11,107 bases of DNA from Bdellovibrionales bacterium (GCA_018266335.1 JAFEAR010000125.1:1-11107), one strand, 5' to 3'. Shown: positions 1-8,311, counted from the first letter of the stretch. Notes: generated by a model from the letters alone, not told the origin. Program-made: numbers and translations.

Positions 1-498
1 GAGCGCCTCTGCAGAACCCTCTACTACCAAGGCAAGGGTTGGGAGGAAATTGCATCCGAGATGCGAAAGCGCGGGATCGAGCCGAGCATGATCTGGTTCC
101 AGCTCAACCGCATGGGCGCCTGGCACGAACATCTAAAGGCCCTACGCAACCAGGGGGTCACAGACTCGGAATGCATTCATTCGCTCCGCAGCATCCAGGC
201 TGCATGGCCTGATATCTCCTGGGCCTATCTGAAGATTGGATATAGACCGGCCGAAATCATTTCGATCCTCATCCATCCCTATCGAGCAATGGACGATGGA
301 AGATCCTCTCTTTCAGCTCTTGTTGCAGGAGCCATCCCCGTGGAGGGAGACGGAGATCTTCTTCCAGTTAAGGGGCTGCTTGAAGGTCTCGGCGAAGACC
401 CCTACGAAATTGTCCAATGCATGCCATTCATCGAGGAGAGGAAAGAGGCGATCCTGAGGCGAATGGGACTATCCCCAAAGGAACAGCAGCCTCATTGA
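1..498 (+). CDS. Partial hypothetical protein with four degenerate HTH-like repeats
   Basis: I do not recognise this protein. The reading frame is open from base 1 to the TGA at 496-498, giving 165 visible residues, so the true start probably lies left of the window. An internal ATG at 61 follows a GGGAGGAAA stretch at 41-49, but the residues before it (GKGWEEIASEM) look like part of a helix-turn-helix, which argues that coding continues upstream. Four units start with the spacing G-x4-E-(I/C), at G11/E16, G52/E57, G80/E85 and G131/E136. Units 1 and 2 end W-x2-L-x2,3-G (W32-G39 and W74-G80), and unit 4 ends L-x3-G (L152-G156). This pattern is typical of small helical DNA-binding repeats, so a DNA-binding role is possible but only inferred. 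No signal peptide or membrane segment is seen. It converges on the restriction gene with a 29-base gap and need not belong to the defence operon. Confidence 0.6.
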   Translation, partial: ERLCRTLYYQGKGWEEIASEMRKRGIEPSMIWFQLNRMGAWHEHLKALRNQGVTDSECIHSLRSIQAAWPDISWAYLKIGYRPAEIISILIHPYRAMDDGRSSLSALVAGAIPVEGDGDLLPVKGLLEGLGEDPYEIVQCMPFIEERKEAILRRMGLSPKEQQPH

Positions 499-527
499 TT
501 AATGTCGGACTACGGCCCACTGGAGCA
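499..527. other. Short convergent intergenic gap
   Basis: Only 29 bases separate the stop codons of the plus-strand HTH-repeat gene and the minus-strand Res gene. I see no convincing GC-rich hairpin followed by a T-run on either strand, so no intrinsic terminator is called. Transcripts from the two sides probably overlap at their 3' ends. Confidence 0.6.
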
Positions 528-3245
528 CTATCCATGAGCCCCGATCAACCCATCCAGTGTCATGTTCGGCTGGATGGCTGTGTGTGGAACAAGGACATAC
601 TTCCAGGACTTCCCCTCGTTCTTGGTAGCATGGGCCGAGGCAGCCTCACACCAGGCTCTGGCGGCTCCCGCCTTCGCAAGGACCTGCTCATCCTTCATCT
701 GGTCATCTCGCTTGGGTTCGACAAGGTACTTTGTCGTTTCAGTCTCCACGACGAAGTCGGGCTCGTATTGATGGTCCTCGCGCTCGAACCGGTAGTGGAT
801 TTGGAACTGCCCACGGGCGGGCTTGACCCACTTAAGGTCTTTGCGTTCGTTCTCCAGGATCACAGCCAGAACGCGCTCGGGGTCGGAGCTGAACTTCTGG
901 ACCGGATAGAGGCAGCGCTTGAACTCGCCAAACACCATGCGGGGGATGTCCTGCTTGTTGGTCACGGGGTCCCGGAAGTTCCGGATCCCTTCGTCTGCAG
1001 GGATCTGGAATGGCTGCGCTTGGAGGGTCTTGAAGCCACGCGTCACCTGGGCTTCAAAGCCGTCAACTTTCTCCCAGGTATGGGCGCTCATGGCAGCGTA
1101 GATGAAGTCACCCAGCTGCTTTTGGTGGGCCTGCAGCACATTCACGACATCTTCCGGCTCGCCCAGATAGCTGCTCAGGTGCGCCACCATCTGCCCCGCC
1201 AGCTTGTACAGCAGGGCAGCGTGGTCATCGTAGGAAATGTCGTCCCGGTTCATCAGCTCGCGGACCAGGTAGTCCTCTGGTCGCTTCTCGCGGGACAGGG
1301 CCAACCCGGCTTCCAGGTATCGCCTATCGTTTGTGCGCATGGCCTCCACCAGGATGGGCTGGTCCACGGGCTGGAAACGGATCGAGGAGGCATCCAGATC
1401 GAAGTCGTTGAATCCTGTGGAGACTTCACCCTTGGGGACCAGGACCACCTTCGGAATATCGATGGTTCCCTGGGACACGACTTCGACCACCTTCTGGACG
1501 ATGGCGGGCACATCGGGGGCGGGTTCCCCTTCAGCTTGGGGCAGCGCCGTATAGTGGGCCTCTACATCCTTGGAGAGCTGGGCCATGACTTCTGGCTTGG
1601 TCAAGTCGGCGCTGCATTGCAGGCGTTCGTAGGCCGGAAGCAGATTTAGCGTGGCCTTCACCACTGATTGCTCAGCTTCGGTCGTGTACAAGGGCTTTTC
1701 GACCGTCGGGAAGAGTTCAATCTGATTCGCGCCGTCCTGGCTCTGGACGGGTGTTCCGATCAGCCTGGATTCAGCCGCGCTGGGCACCAGCATGACCTTC
1801 TGGGGGGTATCCGGAATGTCCTTGCCGATGATCAGGCCTTTCCGGATGACCGAATCCTGGTCCTTGGCGTGGTCGATGATTTCCTGGAAGCGGTCGTGGG
1901 CCACGATGGTGAGGGTGTCCACCGCTTCGTTCCTCGTACGCTTCCCGTAGGGCAGGCGCAGACCGCGGCCAATGGACTGCTCCACCAAGGTCCGGGAATT
2001 GGCCGTGCGCAGGGGGACAATGGTGTAGAGGTTCCTGACGTCCCAGCCTTCCTTGAGCATGTTCACGTGGATGACGATCTCGGTGGGTTCGTCTGGGTCC
2101 TCCACGGCCAACAGCTTGGCCACGGTGGCTTCCGATTCCTCCCCCCGCTGGTTGCTGTGGACCGTGATGACCCGGTCCTTGTAGCGGCCCTCGAAGAAAC
2201 CGTCGCTTTTGATGGTGTCCATCAAATCTTCGGCGTGGGCGGTGTCCTGGGCCACCACCAGCATGAAGGGCTTCACCTGGTGGACGCCGTGCTGCTTCGC
2301 GTAGGTGGCCAGCTCCACCTTCGTGTTCTCGTGGACCCGGATGCCATCCTCCAGCTTCAGCTTCTCCAGCTGGGCGGCGCTGTAATCCGAGGCCCGGAAG
2401 TTCTCCCGTGTGGCGACGGCAGGTTCCTTCACGAAGCCATCGCGCATGGCGTTGGATAGGGCGTATTCGTAGATCACGTTCTTGAACGGCGTCCGGACGC
2501 CTCCGCTCCCTTCGGTGAAGGGCGTGGCCGTCAGCTCCAGCCCCAGGATGGGCTTCAGCTCGTTGATGGCCCTCATGCCGGCCGCGGCGCGGTAGCGGTG
2601 GGCCTCGTCCATGATCAGCACGAGGTCAGGCAGGGCAGCCAGGTAGTCGAAGTAGCTCTCTCCGATGTATTCCGCCAGCCGCTTGATGCGCGGCGAGGCG
2701 CCCCCGCGGACTTCGGTGTTGATCTTCGAGATGTTGAAGATGTTGATGTGGATCGTGTCCATGCCCGGAAGCGGCTGGGCGGCTAGGCCAGCGGCGCGGT
2801 CTTCGGCCCGCACGCCGCGCCCGCCCTCGTAGTTGTCGCCGGTGATGATCTCCGGTGGGTTCAGGGCGAATTCCGTGATGCCCTGGAAGACATACTTCGG
2901 GGTGTTCGGCGTGAAGTCTGCGATCAGCTTGTTGTAGATGGTCAAATTCGGCGCGAGAACGAAGAAATGCCGCGTGCCCTTGGCCTGGTGCAGGTAGGCG
3001 ATGAAGGCGCCCATGAGCCGGGTCTTGCCCACGCCCGTGGCCAGTGCGAAGCACAGCGAAGGGAAGTCGCGCTCAAAATCCTCCACCTTCGGATAGTGGG
3101 TCTGGATGGCGGCCAGAACCGCCATCGTGTCCTGATCCTTGTGGGGGTTCACCAGCGTGTTGATCTCCGCCAGAAGCTCCAGGGATTCCCGCTGCGGCTC
3201 GCGGAGGCTCAGCCGGTTCGTGATGCTTTGGACGATGCGGTTCAC
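528..3245 (-). CDS. res: Type III restriction enzyme Res subunit (helicase plus PD-(D/E)xK nuclease)
   Basis: Restriction subunit of a type III-like system. It should join Mod, translocate or switch on DNA using ATP, and cleave DNA that lacks the cognate methyl mark. The 905-residue protein has superfamily 2 motifs in order: Walker A ATGVGKT (69-75), DEAH (213-216), LTATPF (238-243), motif V around NMLKEGWDVRN (395-405) and motif VI QSIGRGLRLP (423-432). Near the C terminus is a nuclease motif with D830, E843 and K845 (PD-x12-ExK), so both motor and nuclease look intact. Length is close to the family norm of roughly 900-1000. The start is GTG, overlapping the Mod stop by four bases (GTGA), with a GGGGAG Shine-Dalgarno site 8 bases upstream, so it is translationally coupled to Mod. 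It is the last gene of the operon. Base composition is GC-rich, as in SNF2 and unlike the SIR2-HerA part. The family call is very secure; the site recognised is unknown. Confidence 0.96.
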   Translation of the reverse strand: MNRIVQSITNRLSLREPQRESLELLAEINTLVNPHKDQDTMAVLAAIQTHYPKVEDFERDFPSLCFALATGVGKTRLMGAFIAYLHQAKGTRHFFVLAPNLTIYNKLIADFTPNTPKYVFQGITEFALNPPEIITGDNYEGGRGVRAEDRAAGLAAQPLPGMDTIHINIFNISKINTEVRGGASPRIKRLAEYIGESYFDYLAALPDLVLIMDEAHRYRAAAGMRAINELKPILGLELTATPFTEGSGGVRTPFKNVIYEYALSNAMRDGFVKEPAVATRENFRASDYSAAQLEKLKLEDGIRVHENTKVELATYAKQHGVHQVKPFMLVVAQDTAHAEDLMDTIKSDGFFEGRYKDRVITVHSNQRGEESEATVAKLLAVEDPDEPTEIVIHVNMLKEGWDVRNLYTIVPLRTANSRTLVEQSIGRGLRLPYGKRTRNEAVDTLTIVAHDRFQEIIDHAKDQDSVIRKGLIIGKDIPDTPQKVMLVPSAAESRLIGTPVQSQDGANQIELFPTVEKPLYTTEAEQSVVKATLNLLPAYERLQCSADLTKPEVMAQLSKDVEAHYTALPQAEGEPAPDVPAIVQKVVEVVSQGTIDIPKVVLVPKGEVSTGFNDFDLDASSIRFQPVDQPILVEAMRTNDRRYLEAGLALSREKRPEDYLVRELMNRDDISYDDHAALLYKLAGQMVAHLSSYLGEPEDVVNVLQAHQKQLGDFIYAAMSAHTWEKVDGFEAQVTRGFKTLQAQPFQIPADEGIRNFRDPVTNKQDIPRMVFGEFKRCLYPVQKFSSDPERVLAVILENERKDLKWVKPARGQFQIHYRFEREDHQYEPDFVVETETTKYLVEPKRDDQMKDEQVLAKAGAARAWCEAASAHATKNEGKSWKYVLVPHTAIQPNMTLDGLIGAHG

Positions 3246-4966
3246 GCTTCCATCTCCCCGTTATCGCCATCCAACCCGAGGGCAACGGCCCCCGCGCTCG
3301 GTGCCACGGTCCTGGGTGTGCGCCCGCGGCGGCTTGGAGCCACTGGGGCCGGTTCTGGGGGCGCAGGTTCCAGTACGGGTGCGCTGGGGAGGTTCTGAAT
3401 GTTCAGGCTGTAGTCGTCCTTTCCCCATTCGCACTTGGCCAACACGCTATGGGGAATCTTCTTCAGCGATAGGTTCGCGAACGCATCCGCGCTGCCCTTG
3501 AAGGCGCCGCAGCAGACCAGCAAGGATCGCTGATTCCCCACCTCATCCGACAGGGCGCGAAGCTGGGCCTGAGTCAGGGTCTGGGTGGTCACATAGATGT
3601 AGTCCGTCTCGCTGCTGCGGCCCTGCATCCAGTAGTGCTCCTGGTTGGGATCGTAGGTGAACCCGTGCAGCTTGCATAACGCTTCTGCCAGCTGGGCAGG
3701 ATTGTAGGCCTTGCTGATGACCCAGTTCCCCCAGGCGTCCTTCTCCAGCAGCGAAGGCGCTAGCTTGAAGTATCGGAAGCCGCCGCCTCCCTTCCAGTCT
3801 GTGGCCTCCGTCACGCCGCCGGGATCTTCGCCATCTATGACCTTCTTCAGGCGGGGGATAATGTGCGTGTGGCAGTGCTCGCCCAGCTCCACCATGATCC
3901 AACGTCGGCCCATCTTGTGGGCAACGGCCCCAGTGGTGCCGGACCCAGCGAAGGAATCAAGTATCAGGTCTCGCTCGTCCGACGCGATGCTAAGTATTCG
4001 CTCGACCAACTCTTCTGGTTTGGGATTATCGAAACCATCTCCAGCAAATAGAGCATTCGAATGTCTTTTTGCAGTGTCGTTAGTTCCGACATCATCGGCA
4101 TACCAGATGGTTTCTGGTGTCAGGCCAGCATCCTCGCTCTCCCGCAGGAATTTTTTTTGCCGTGGAACATTGCTCCCATTCGGACCGAAATAAATTCGGC
4201 CGTCTTCTATCAACTCTTTTAGGCGCTGCTCTGTGAACCGCCAACAGTTGCCAGCAGGAGGAGAAATGACACGGCCGCTGGGAGTAGTGATCTGATAGAA
4301 CTGCGAAGCGGTCGCGTGTCCAGCCTGGGCTGTGATTGCCACGGACTGCCAAGCGCCCCGAGGATCGTTATCCGGATTTCGGTACCTAGCCAACACCTCT
4401 TGATTAACAGGGATCGGATTACGAGAGGCTTCAAACAGGTCCTTATCCTTCGCGTAGACGGCGATGTAGTCGTGCTTAAAGGAAAATGCACGTCGGTTCT
4501 CTCGGCTCTTCCTCTTTTCCCAGATGATTGTGCAAACGAAGTTTGTGCGGCCGAATACCTCGTCGCAAAGAACACGCAAATACGGGTATTCGTTATCGTC
4601 AATGCTGATCCAGAGAGATCCATCCTCGGGCAGCAAGCGCCTGATCGCCTCCAAGCGATCCCGCATAAGCGACAGCCAGATGGAATGCTCCACGCCATCG
4701 TCGTAGTGGATGAACGCACTGCCCGTGTTGTAGGGCGGATCAATGAAGACGCACTTCACCATCCCCGCAAACTCCTGCTCCAGCGCCTTCAAGGCCAGCA
4801 GGTTGTCCCCGAAGATGAGGCGGTTGTCGAAGATGTCCTGATCGCTAACCCGGTGCGTGGACTGATAGGAGAGGGCCGGATCCTCCAGCAACACGCGTGG
4901 CTCCAGGCGCGGACGGGCCTCCTTGCCGATCCAGGTGAGTTCAAGCTTGGTTTTGCGGGCTGCCAT
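3242..4966 (-). CDS. mod: Type III modification methyltransferase Mod (beta-class N6-adenine)
   Basis: DNA adenine methyltransferase that protects host sites and carries the sequence specificity of the Mod-Res complex. Numbered from the ATG at 4966 (574 residues), catalytic motif IV DPPYNTG is at 76-82, a motif X-like KPEELVERIL at 315-324 and the S-adenosylmethionine-binding motif FAGSGTTG at 339-346. Motif IV before motif I is the beta-class order of type III Mod proteins. The target-recognition region should lie between about 140 and 300, and GC content drops sharply over residues about 116-336. The C-terminal 50 residues are rich in Pro, Ala and Arg and look disordered. Two starts are possible: GTG at 4975, overlapping the KTSC stop as GTGA, or ATG at 4966. 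I prefer the ATG because relatives, from memory, begin near the KLELTWIGKE stretch with a short Met-Ala-basic leader; neither has a clear ribosome site. The Res gene overlaps its end by four bases. Confidence 0.96.
   Translation of the reverse strand: MAARKTKLELTWIGKEARPRLEPRVLLEDPALSYQSTHRVSDQDIFDNRLIFGDNLLALKALEQEFAGMVKCVFIDPPYNTGSAFIHYDDGVEHSIWLSLMRDRLEAIRRLLPEDGSLWISIDDNEYPYLRVLCDEVFGRTNFVCTIIWEKRKSRENRRAFSFKHDYIAVYAKDKDLFEASRNPIPVNQEVLARYRNPDNDPRGAWQSVAITAQAGHATASQFYQITTPSGRVISPPAGNCWRFTEQRLKELIEDGRIYFGPNGSNVPRQKKFLRESEDAGLTPETIWYADDVGTNDTAKRHSNALFAGDGFDNPKPEELVERILSIASDERDLILDSFAGSGTTGAVAHKMGRRWIMVELGEHCHTHIIPRLKKVIDGEDPGGVTEATDWKGGGGFRYFKLAPSLLEKDAWGNWVISKAYNPAQLAEALCKLHGFTYDPNQEHYWMQGRSSETDYIYVTTQTLTQAQLRALSDEVGNQRSLLVCCGAFKGSADAFANLSLKKIPHSVLAKCEWGKDDYSLNIQNLPSAPVLEPAPPEPAPVAPSRRGRTPRTVAPSAGAVALGLDGDNGEMEA
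3254..3259 (-). promoter_or_regulatory. Ribosome binding site for Res (supports GTG start)
   Basis: GGGGAG on the minus strand lies 8 bases before the GTG at 3245. It sits inside the last codons of Mod and supports the GTG start and coupled translation of Res with Mod. Confidence 0.7.
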
Positions 4967-4971
4967 TCGGA

Positions 4972-5181
4972 TCACAGCTTGATGTAGCGATAGTTGTTTT
5001 TGATGTTCTGGTTGAAATATCTCCCCTTGGACCCCGCCTGTAGCAGCTCCTGGAAGACCACCTCTGGAACATCAAAATATTGGTACAGCCCTCCCTTGGT
5101 GAAGAGAACCTCGAGAGTCATTGAGCTCGGGTCGTATCCGACTTCCGCCAAATCAGATGAAGTGACAGGCACCCTATCCAT
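4972..5181 (-). CDS. KTSC-domain small protein
   Basis: A 69-residue protein that is almost entirely one KTSC domain, named after a C-terminal domain found in some lysyl-tRNA synthetases. Visible hallmarks are SS (8-9), VGYD (14-17), TLEVLF (22-27), Y-x-YFDVP (33-39) and SKGRYFNQNIK (51-61). The biochemical role of stand-alone KTSC proteins is not established; nucleic-acid binding is an inference from the synthetase link. The ATG at 5181 has an AGGAG ribosome site 8 bases upstream that overlaps the HerA stop codon, so translation is probably coupled to HerA. Its stop overlaps a possible GTG start of Mod. GC is low in its 3' part (28 of 60 bases in 4981-5040), like SIR2 and HerA. It could be an accessory or regulator of the SIR2-HerA pair, or a passenger. 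Domain call secure, function unknown. Confidence 0.9.
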   Translation of the reverse strand: MDRVPVTSSDLAEVGYDPSSMTLEVLFTKGGLYQYFDVPEVVFQELLQAGSKGRYFNQNIKNNYRYIKL

Positions 5182-5189
5182 CGTCGCGT

Positions 5190-5194
5190 CTCCT
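5190..5194 (-). promoter_or_regulatory. Ribosome binding site for the KTSC gene overlapping the HerA stop
   Basis: AGGAG on the minus strand is 8 bases before the ATG at 5181 and shares bases with the HerA TAG stop (5193-5195). It supports the KTSC start and expression of this small gene by coupling to HerA. Confidence 0.75.
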
Positions 5195-7046
5195 AGGTTG
5201 TCGCCTTCTTGGGCCTTTCACTCCGCCAACTTTCAAGAACCCGCGCATAGTCCTCGGTTTGCTTCTCCCGGTTCCATCCTCCCAGAGATTCGGGATCATA
5301 GACTTTGGGATCGTGACTATCTGGACGCCGGTTCTTTGAGGGTGCATCGATCAAGGCCCGTAGCGGCAGGTGAACAGCCTCTCCTACAATGATGGCCTCT
5401 CCTGTACGCAGCGTTGGGAGCATCTTAAATAAGCCCTCTAGATTGTCGCTCACCGTGCCCGTGACATGGGAGCGATCGCTTGCGTTCGCCAGCCTCATAG
5501 CAAACATGGTTCCGCACTGGGACAGAATCGTAGTATCGATTTCCGATGGTCTCTGGCTCACAACCATTGCGCCGATCCCATACTTTCGCCCTTCTTTCAC
5601 GACCCTTCGAGCTGCGATTGCAGCGGCGCTTTCGTTCCCGGCATTCAAATAGGCATGCGCTTCCTCAAGGACAAAGAGCAAGGGCCGCGTTCTCCCTCCT
5701 TCGCTTTGATTGCGAGCCCAGAAAAGAGCATCGAAAAGCAGCCGAATGAGGACTCCGACGAGGTCCATTAGGATTGAAACCGGCACACCGGAAAGATCCA
5801 ATATCGTGACCGGCTTATCACCGCCGACCCACGATTGAAGCAGCGCATCTAGATCTTGAGTAGGTTGGGCGTCTAGATTCTGGAGACCGGGTTCGGGGCA
5901 CAAAGGCCCTGGCCGGAAAAGAAAATCGTATCTCGTGTCCCTCAGAAGAGATTGTAAAGCCATGAGCTGCCGACGGATGTTTACTGGTGCGGAACTCAGG
6001 TAGACCCGCGCAGCTCCACCGGAGGTGATTGGCTGATATTTAGGCGGGGTAACGGCCATGATATCGCCGAGAATCTGGTTCCCACCCGCATCTCGTTCAA
6101 TGGCCTCGGTCGATGGACCCTGGCTGGCAGCCTGAGCCGTGTGTGTAGAACAAACCCAACGGTGAAGCTCATACCAAAGGCGGTGAATGCTGAACGGAAC
6201 TGGGGTGTCCACCGTCAGGGTGTCGGCAGTCACACCAGCGCGAGCCTTTTTTTGGAGTGAGGCAAGCCGCATCTCCTTCACCTTCTCAACGAGTGCCGCA
6301 CGATCCGCATCACTCACGCTGCGAAACGGGGTCACATGCAGGAACTCGTCGAGGTTTAGCGCCCAGTAAGGGATGTGAAGAGGCTTCTCTCCATGGGCCT
6401 CATCTGCATTCACGCGAAAGACAGTCGCTCGATCTTGTAGAGCTGCATGGTATTCACCGTGAATATCGAGAATGATGATCCGTGCCGAGGGGTAGCGATC
6501 TGGATCGGATAGAGAGGCAAGTAGGTTCGCGACAGTTGTCGATTTTCCCGCACCAGTAGTGCCCAGGACTGCGCTGTGTCGAGTGATCAACTTGTCAATA
6601 TCGATTAGGGCCGGAATCGACTCTGTACTTGCAAGGCTACCCACGCGAACGAAGTTCGGAGCATCGGGCCGCCCGTAGACTCTGGCAAGGTCCTGCTCCG
6701 TTACCAAGTGCGCTTGATCACCAATCGTGGGGTATTGAGAGATCCCACGCCTAAACTCTCCACCTCGCTGGCCTTCCCCTACGAGTTGAACTGTCATCCA
6801 GCGATAGCCGTACGGTTCTACTTTTGCTAACGCTTCAGGGACGGCCCCAGCGCCGATCTGGGAGACAACCCCGAAAAGATCAGTCAGGCCGATTGAAATT
6901 CGTACGAAGCTCCCGATCTGACCAATCCGGTATCCGTGCCCATCCATGAAGACAAGCCCAGACACAGTGTCTTTGTCCAGAGCGACGCTGATCGTCGCTC
7001 CCTGGACGTCCTGGACAGTGCCTAGAAGGGTCGGACTATTTACCAT
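5193..7046 (-). CDS. herA: HerA-family hexameric ATPase / DNA translocase (SIR2 partner)
   Basis: FtsK/HerA-class ATPase expected to form a hexamer that threads double-stranded DNA. With SIR2 partners it forms a large anti-phage complex in characterised systems. The 617-residue protein starts with a beta-rich barrel (about 1-70) typical of HerA. It then has Walker A GTTGAGKST (162-170), the HerA signature LDIHGEY (193-199), Walker B LLFVLEEAHAYL (456-467), a KEGRKYG stretch (484-490) and the SQRPSE segment (497-502) with its conserved arginine. All motor motifs look intact and length is normal for defence-associated HerA. Residues about 215-345 form a family-variable insert. The ATG at 7046 lies within the SIR2 gene (11-base overlap) and has a GGAG site 7 bases upstream, indicating coupled translation and a fixed ratio with SIR2. 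No nuclease domain or NurA gene is present. GC is about 45-52% in sampled lines, well below the flanking SNF2 and Res genes. Confidence 0.95.
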   Translation of the reverse strand: MVNSPTLLGTVQDVQGATISVALDKDTVSGLVFMDGHGYRIGQIGSFVRISIGLTDLFGVVSQIGAGAVPEALAKVEPYGYRWMTVQLVGEGQRGGEFRRGISQYPTIGDQAHLVTEQDLARVYGRPDAPNFVRVGSLASTESIPALIDIDKLITRHSAVLGTTGAGKSTTVANLLASLSDPDRYPSARIIILDIHGEYHAALQDRATVFRVNADEAHGEKPLHIPYWALNLDEFLHVTPFRSVSDADRAALVEKVKEMRLASLQKKARAGVTADTLTVDTPVPFSIHRLWYELHRWVCSTHTAQAASQGPSTEAIERDAGGNQILGDIMAVTPPKYQPITSGGAARVYLSSAPVNIRRQLMALQSLLRDTRYDFLFRPGPLCPEPGLQNLDAQPTQDLDALLQSWVGGDKPVTILDLSGVPVSILMDLVGVLIRLLFDALFWARNQSEGGRTRPLLFVLEEAHAYLNAGNESAAAIAARRVVKEGRKYGIGAMVVSQRPSEIDTTILSQCGTMFAMRLANASDRSHVTGTVSDNLEGLFKMLPTLRTGEAIIVGEAVHLPLRALIDAPSKNRRPDSHDPKVYDPESLGGWNREKQTEDYARVLESWRSERPKKATT

Positions 7047-8301
7047 CGGATGACTCCGGTGATTGACGAGACGCTCCGATCAGTTCGTGGAGGAAGCGCC
7101 CGAGAATAGCGAAATCACCCAGCAAGAACTTCGCCTTCTTGTCCCCTCCCTCTTGTGCAGGTTCGACAGGGGTCCATTCAATCCATGAAGTGGCCGTGGT
7201 TGCGGGTAAGGCATCAGCAGCTTTCCTGGGCCAGGTTGATTCAATACCGCTGATGACTGCGCCATCACTCGCAAGAAGGGTCAGGTTCGTGCGTCCCTTC
7301 GCCAGTTTGATTGCCTCTGGGTAATTCGAGATCGGGCCATAAAGCAATGAGAATGCAGTAGCAGTAGGCGTGGACTGAAGTCCTTGGACGATTACCTCAT
7401 TGATGTGTTCGTCGCGGAATGAGTAACCGCAAATGACCAGAGTGTTCGTGGGTGTCTTCAGGAACGCACGAAGCCTATCAATCATTGCCAAGTAAGGCAT
7501 TCTGCGGCTCTCTTCATACTTCAGGTGAGAAGGGTGAATGACGCGCCTATAGCCCGCCTCTGTTGTCGTGCCGCGGTACACACCTTTTTCGTCTACCTGA
7601 TACCAGTTCACTGATCCATGCAGCTTCCAGAGCCGCGCCCAGCGCGGAGGGAGCGGATCCGATTCCATAGCCTGTAGGTCAAAGAAGGGTTTCCGAGAAC
7701 CTGCAAAGCCATCGAAATACGGGACGCGCAGATCCTCGAACGCCTGTTCCATCAACAGATCATAGTTCGTAGTGAAGACTTCGATGGGCCTCTCTCGTTC
7801 GATCGCTTCGACCCATGAAGCCAATCGATGATAGGGCGTTTGAGGATTGGGTAGTGCCTTATCCACCACTCCCTGGATGATTTTGCAAATTTGGGCATCA
7901 AGGTTCTCAAGGTCAGTTGCCAAATGCCCCCGCACCTCCTCTTTCCCGGCGACGGCGCGCAACATTCGGATTTGGCTGAGCATGAGTTCGACTGTCGGGG
8001 TGTCGTTCCCATCTGCCGCGAACTGGCCAAGCAATTTCTCCAATATCGGCTTATACGTCTCGTCCGATAACAGTTCCGTTTTGACCGCCGCGGTGAGTCC
8101 AGCGATGTCTGGGATTAACGGGGAATCTCCGACCCTGACACCCATGGGGCATCCGGCACCCAAGAACAATCCAAGAGGCATCTTGTTACTGGAGAGACAT
8201 TGTTGAAGATAGCCGAGCTGGACACCAGGGTCCTTCTGAACCTTAACGCGTGGGTCGCGACTAACCTCGGTGGCATGCAGATGTTCAGTAGGAACCGTCA
8301 T
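7036..8301 (-). CDS. SIR2-family NAD-binding defence protein (HerA partner)
   Basis: SIR2-like protein probably acting as a NAD-consuming effector that halts infected cells when paired with HerA. Numbered from the ATG at 8301 (421 residues), the NAD-binding LGAG is at 47-50, TTNYD (TQNID-equivalent) at 177-181, KLHGSVNW with the catalytic-type H228 at 226-233, and GYSFRD near 292-297. The glycine loop reads GAGCPM rather than GAGxS, a departure worth noting. About 60-70 C-terminal residues follow the Rossmann fold with no recognisable domain. I chose the ATG at 8301 because GAGGGAGG lies 10 bases upstream. An upstream in-frame ATG at 8337 overlaps the SNF2 end by 16 bases but has no ribosome site and adds 12 residues. 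The gene sits 20 bases after SNF2 and overlaps HerA by 11 bases. Lower GC than SNF2. NADase activity is inferred from the family and neighbour, not shown here. Confidence 0.93.
   Translation of the reverse strand: MTVPTEHLHATEVSRDPRVKVQKDPGVQLGYLQQCLSSNKMPLGLFLGAGCPMGVRVGDSPLIPDIAGLTAAVKTELLSDETYKPILEKLLGQFAADGNDTPTVELMLSQIRMLRAVAGKEEVRGHLATDLENLDAQICKIIQGVVDKALPNPQTPYHRLASWVEAIERERPIEVFTTNYDLLMEQAFEDLRVPYFDGFAGSRKPFFDLQAMESDPLPPRWARLWKLHGSVNWYQVDEKGVYRGTTTEAGYRRVIHPSHLKYEESRRMPYLAMIDRLRAFLKTPTNTLVICGYSFRDEHINEVIVQGLQSTPTATAFSLLYGPISNYPEAIKLAKGRTNLTLLASDGAVISGIESTWPRKAADALPATTATSWIEWTPVEPAQEGGDKKAKFLLGDFAILGRFLHELIGASRQSPESSDGK
7054..7057 (-). promoter_or_regulatory. Ribosome binding site for HerA inside the SIR2 gene
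   Basis: GGAG on the minus strand lies 7 bases before the HerA ATG and within the last codons of SIR2, consistent with coupled translation of the two partners. Confidence 0.65.
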
Positions 8302-8311
8302 GATGCACTCG

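Noticed and set aside
518..559. Inverted repeat CACTGG / CCAGTG as a possible terminator
   Set aside because: The arms are only 6 bases with a 30-base loop, no T-run follows, and one arm is inside Res; chance is the better explanation.
417..1649. A 410-codon open frame on the plus strand opposite Res
   Set aside because: It is antisense to a Res gene with intact motifs and a PD-(D/E)xK end. Its translation has no recognisable domain and is rich in Gly, Leu, His and Val, as expected for GC-rich antisense frames.
1668..2459. A 263-codon open frame on the plus strand opposite Res
   Set aside because: Same shadow effect: it lies opposite the helicase motifs of Res and has no family signature or convincing ribosome site.
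3242..4966. Frameshift or decay in Mod suggested by its low-GC middle
   Set aside because: The frame is continuous and both catalytic motifs are intact on either side, so exchange of the specificity region fits better than decay.
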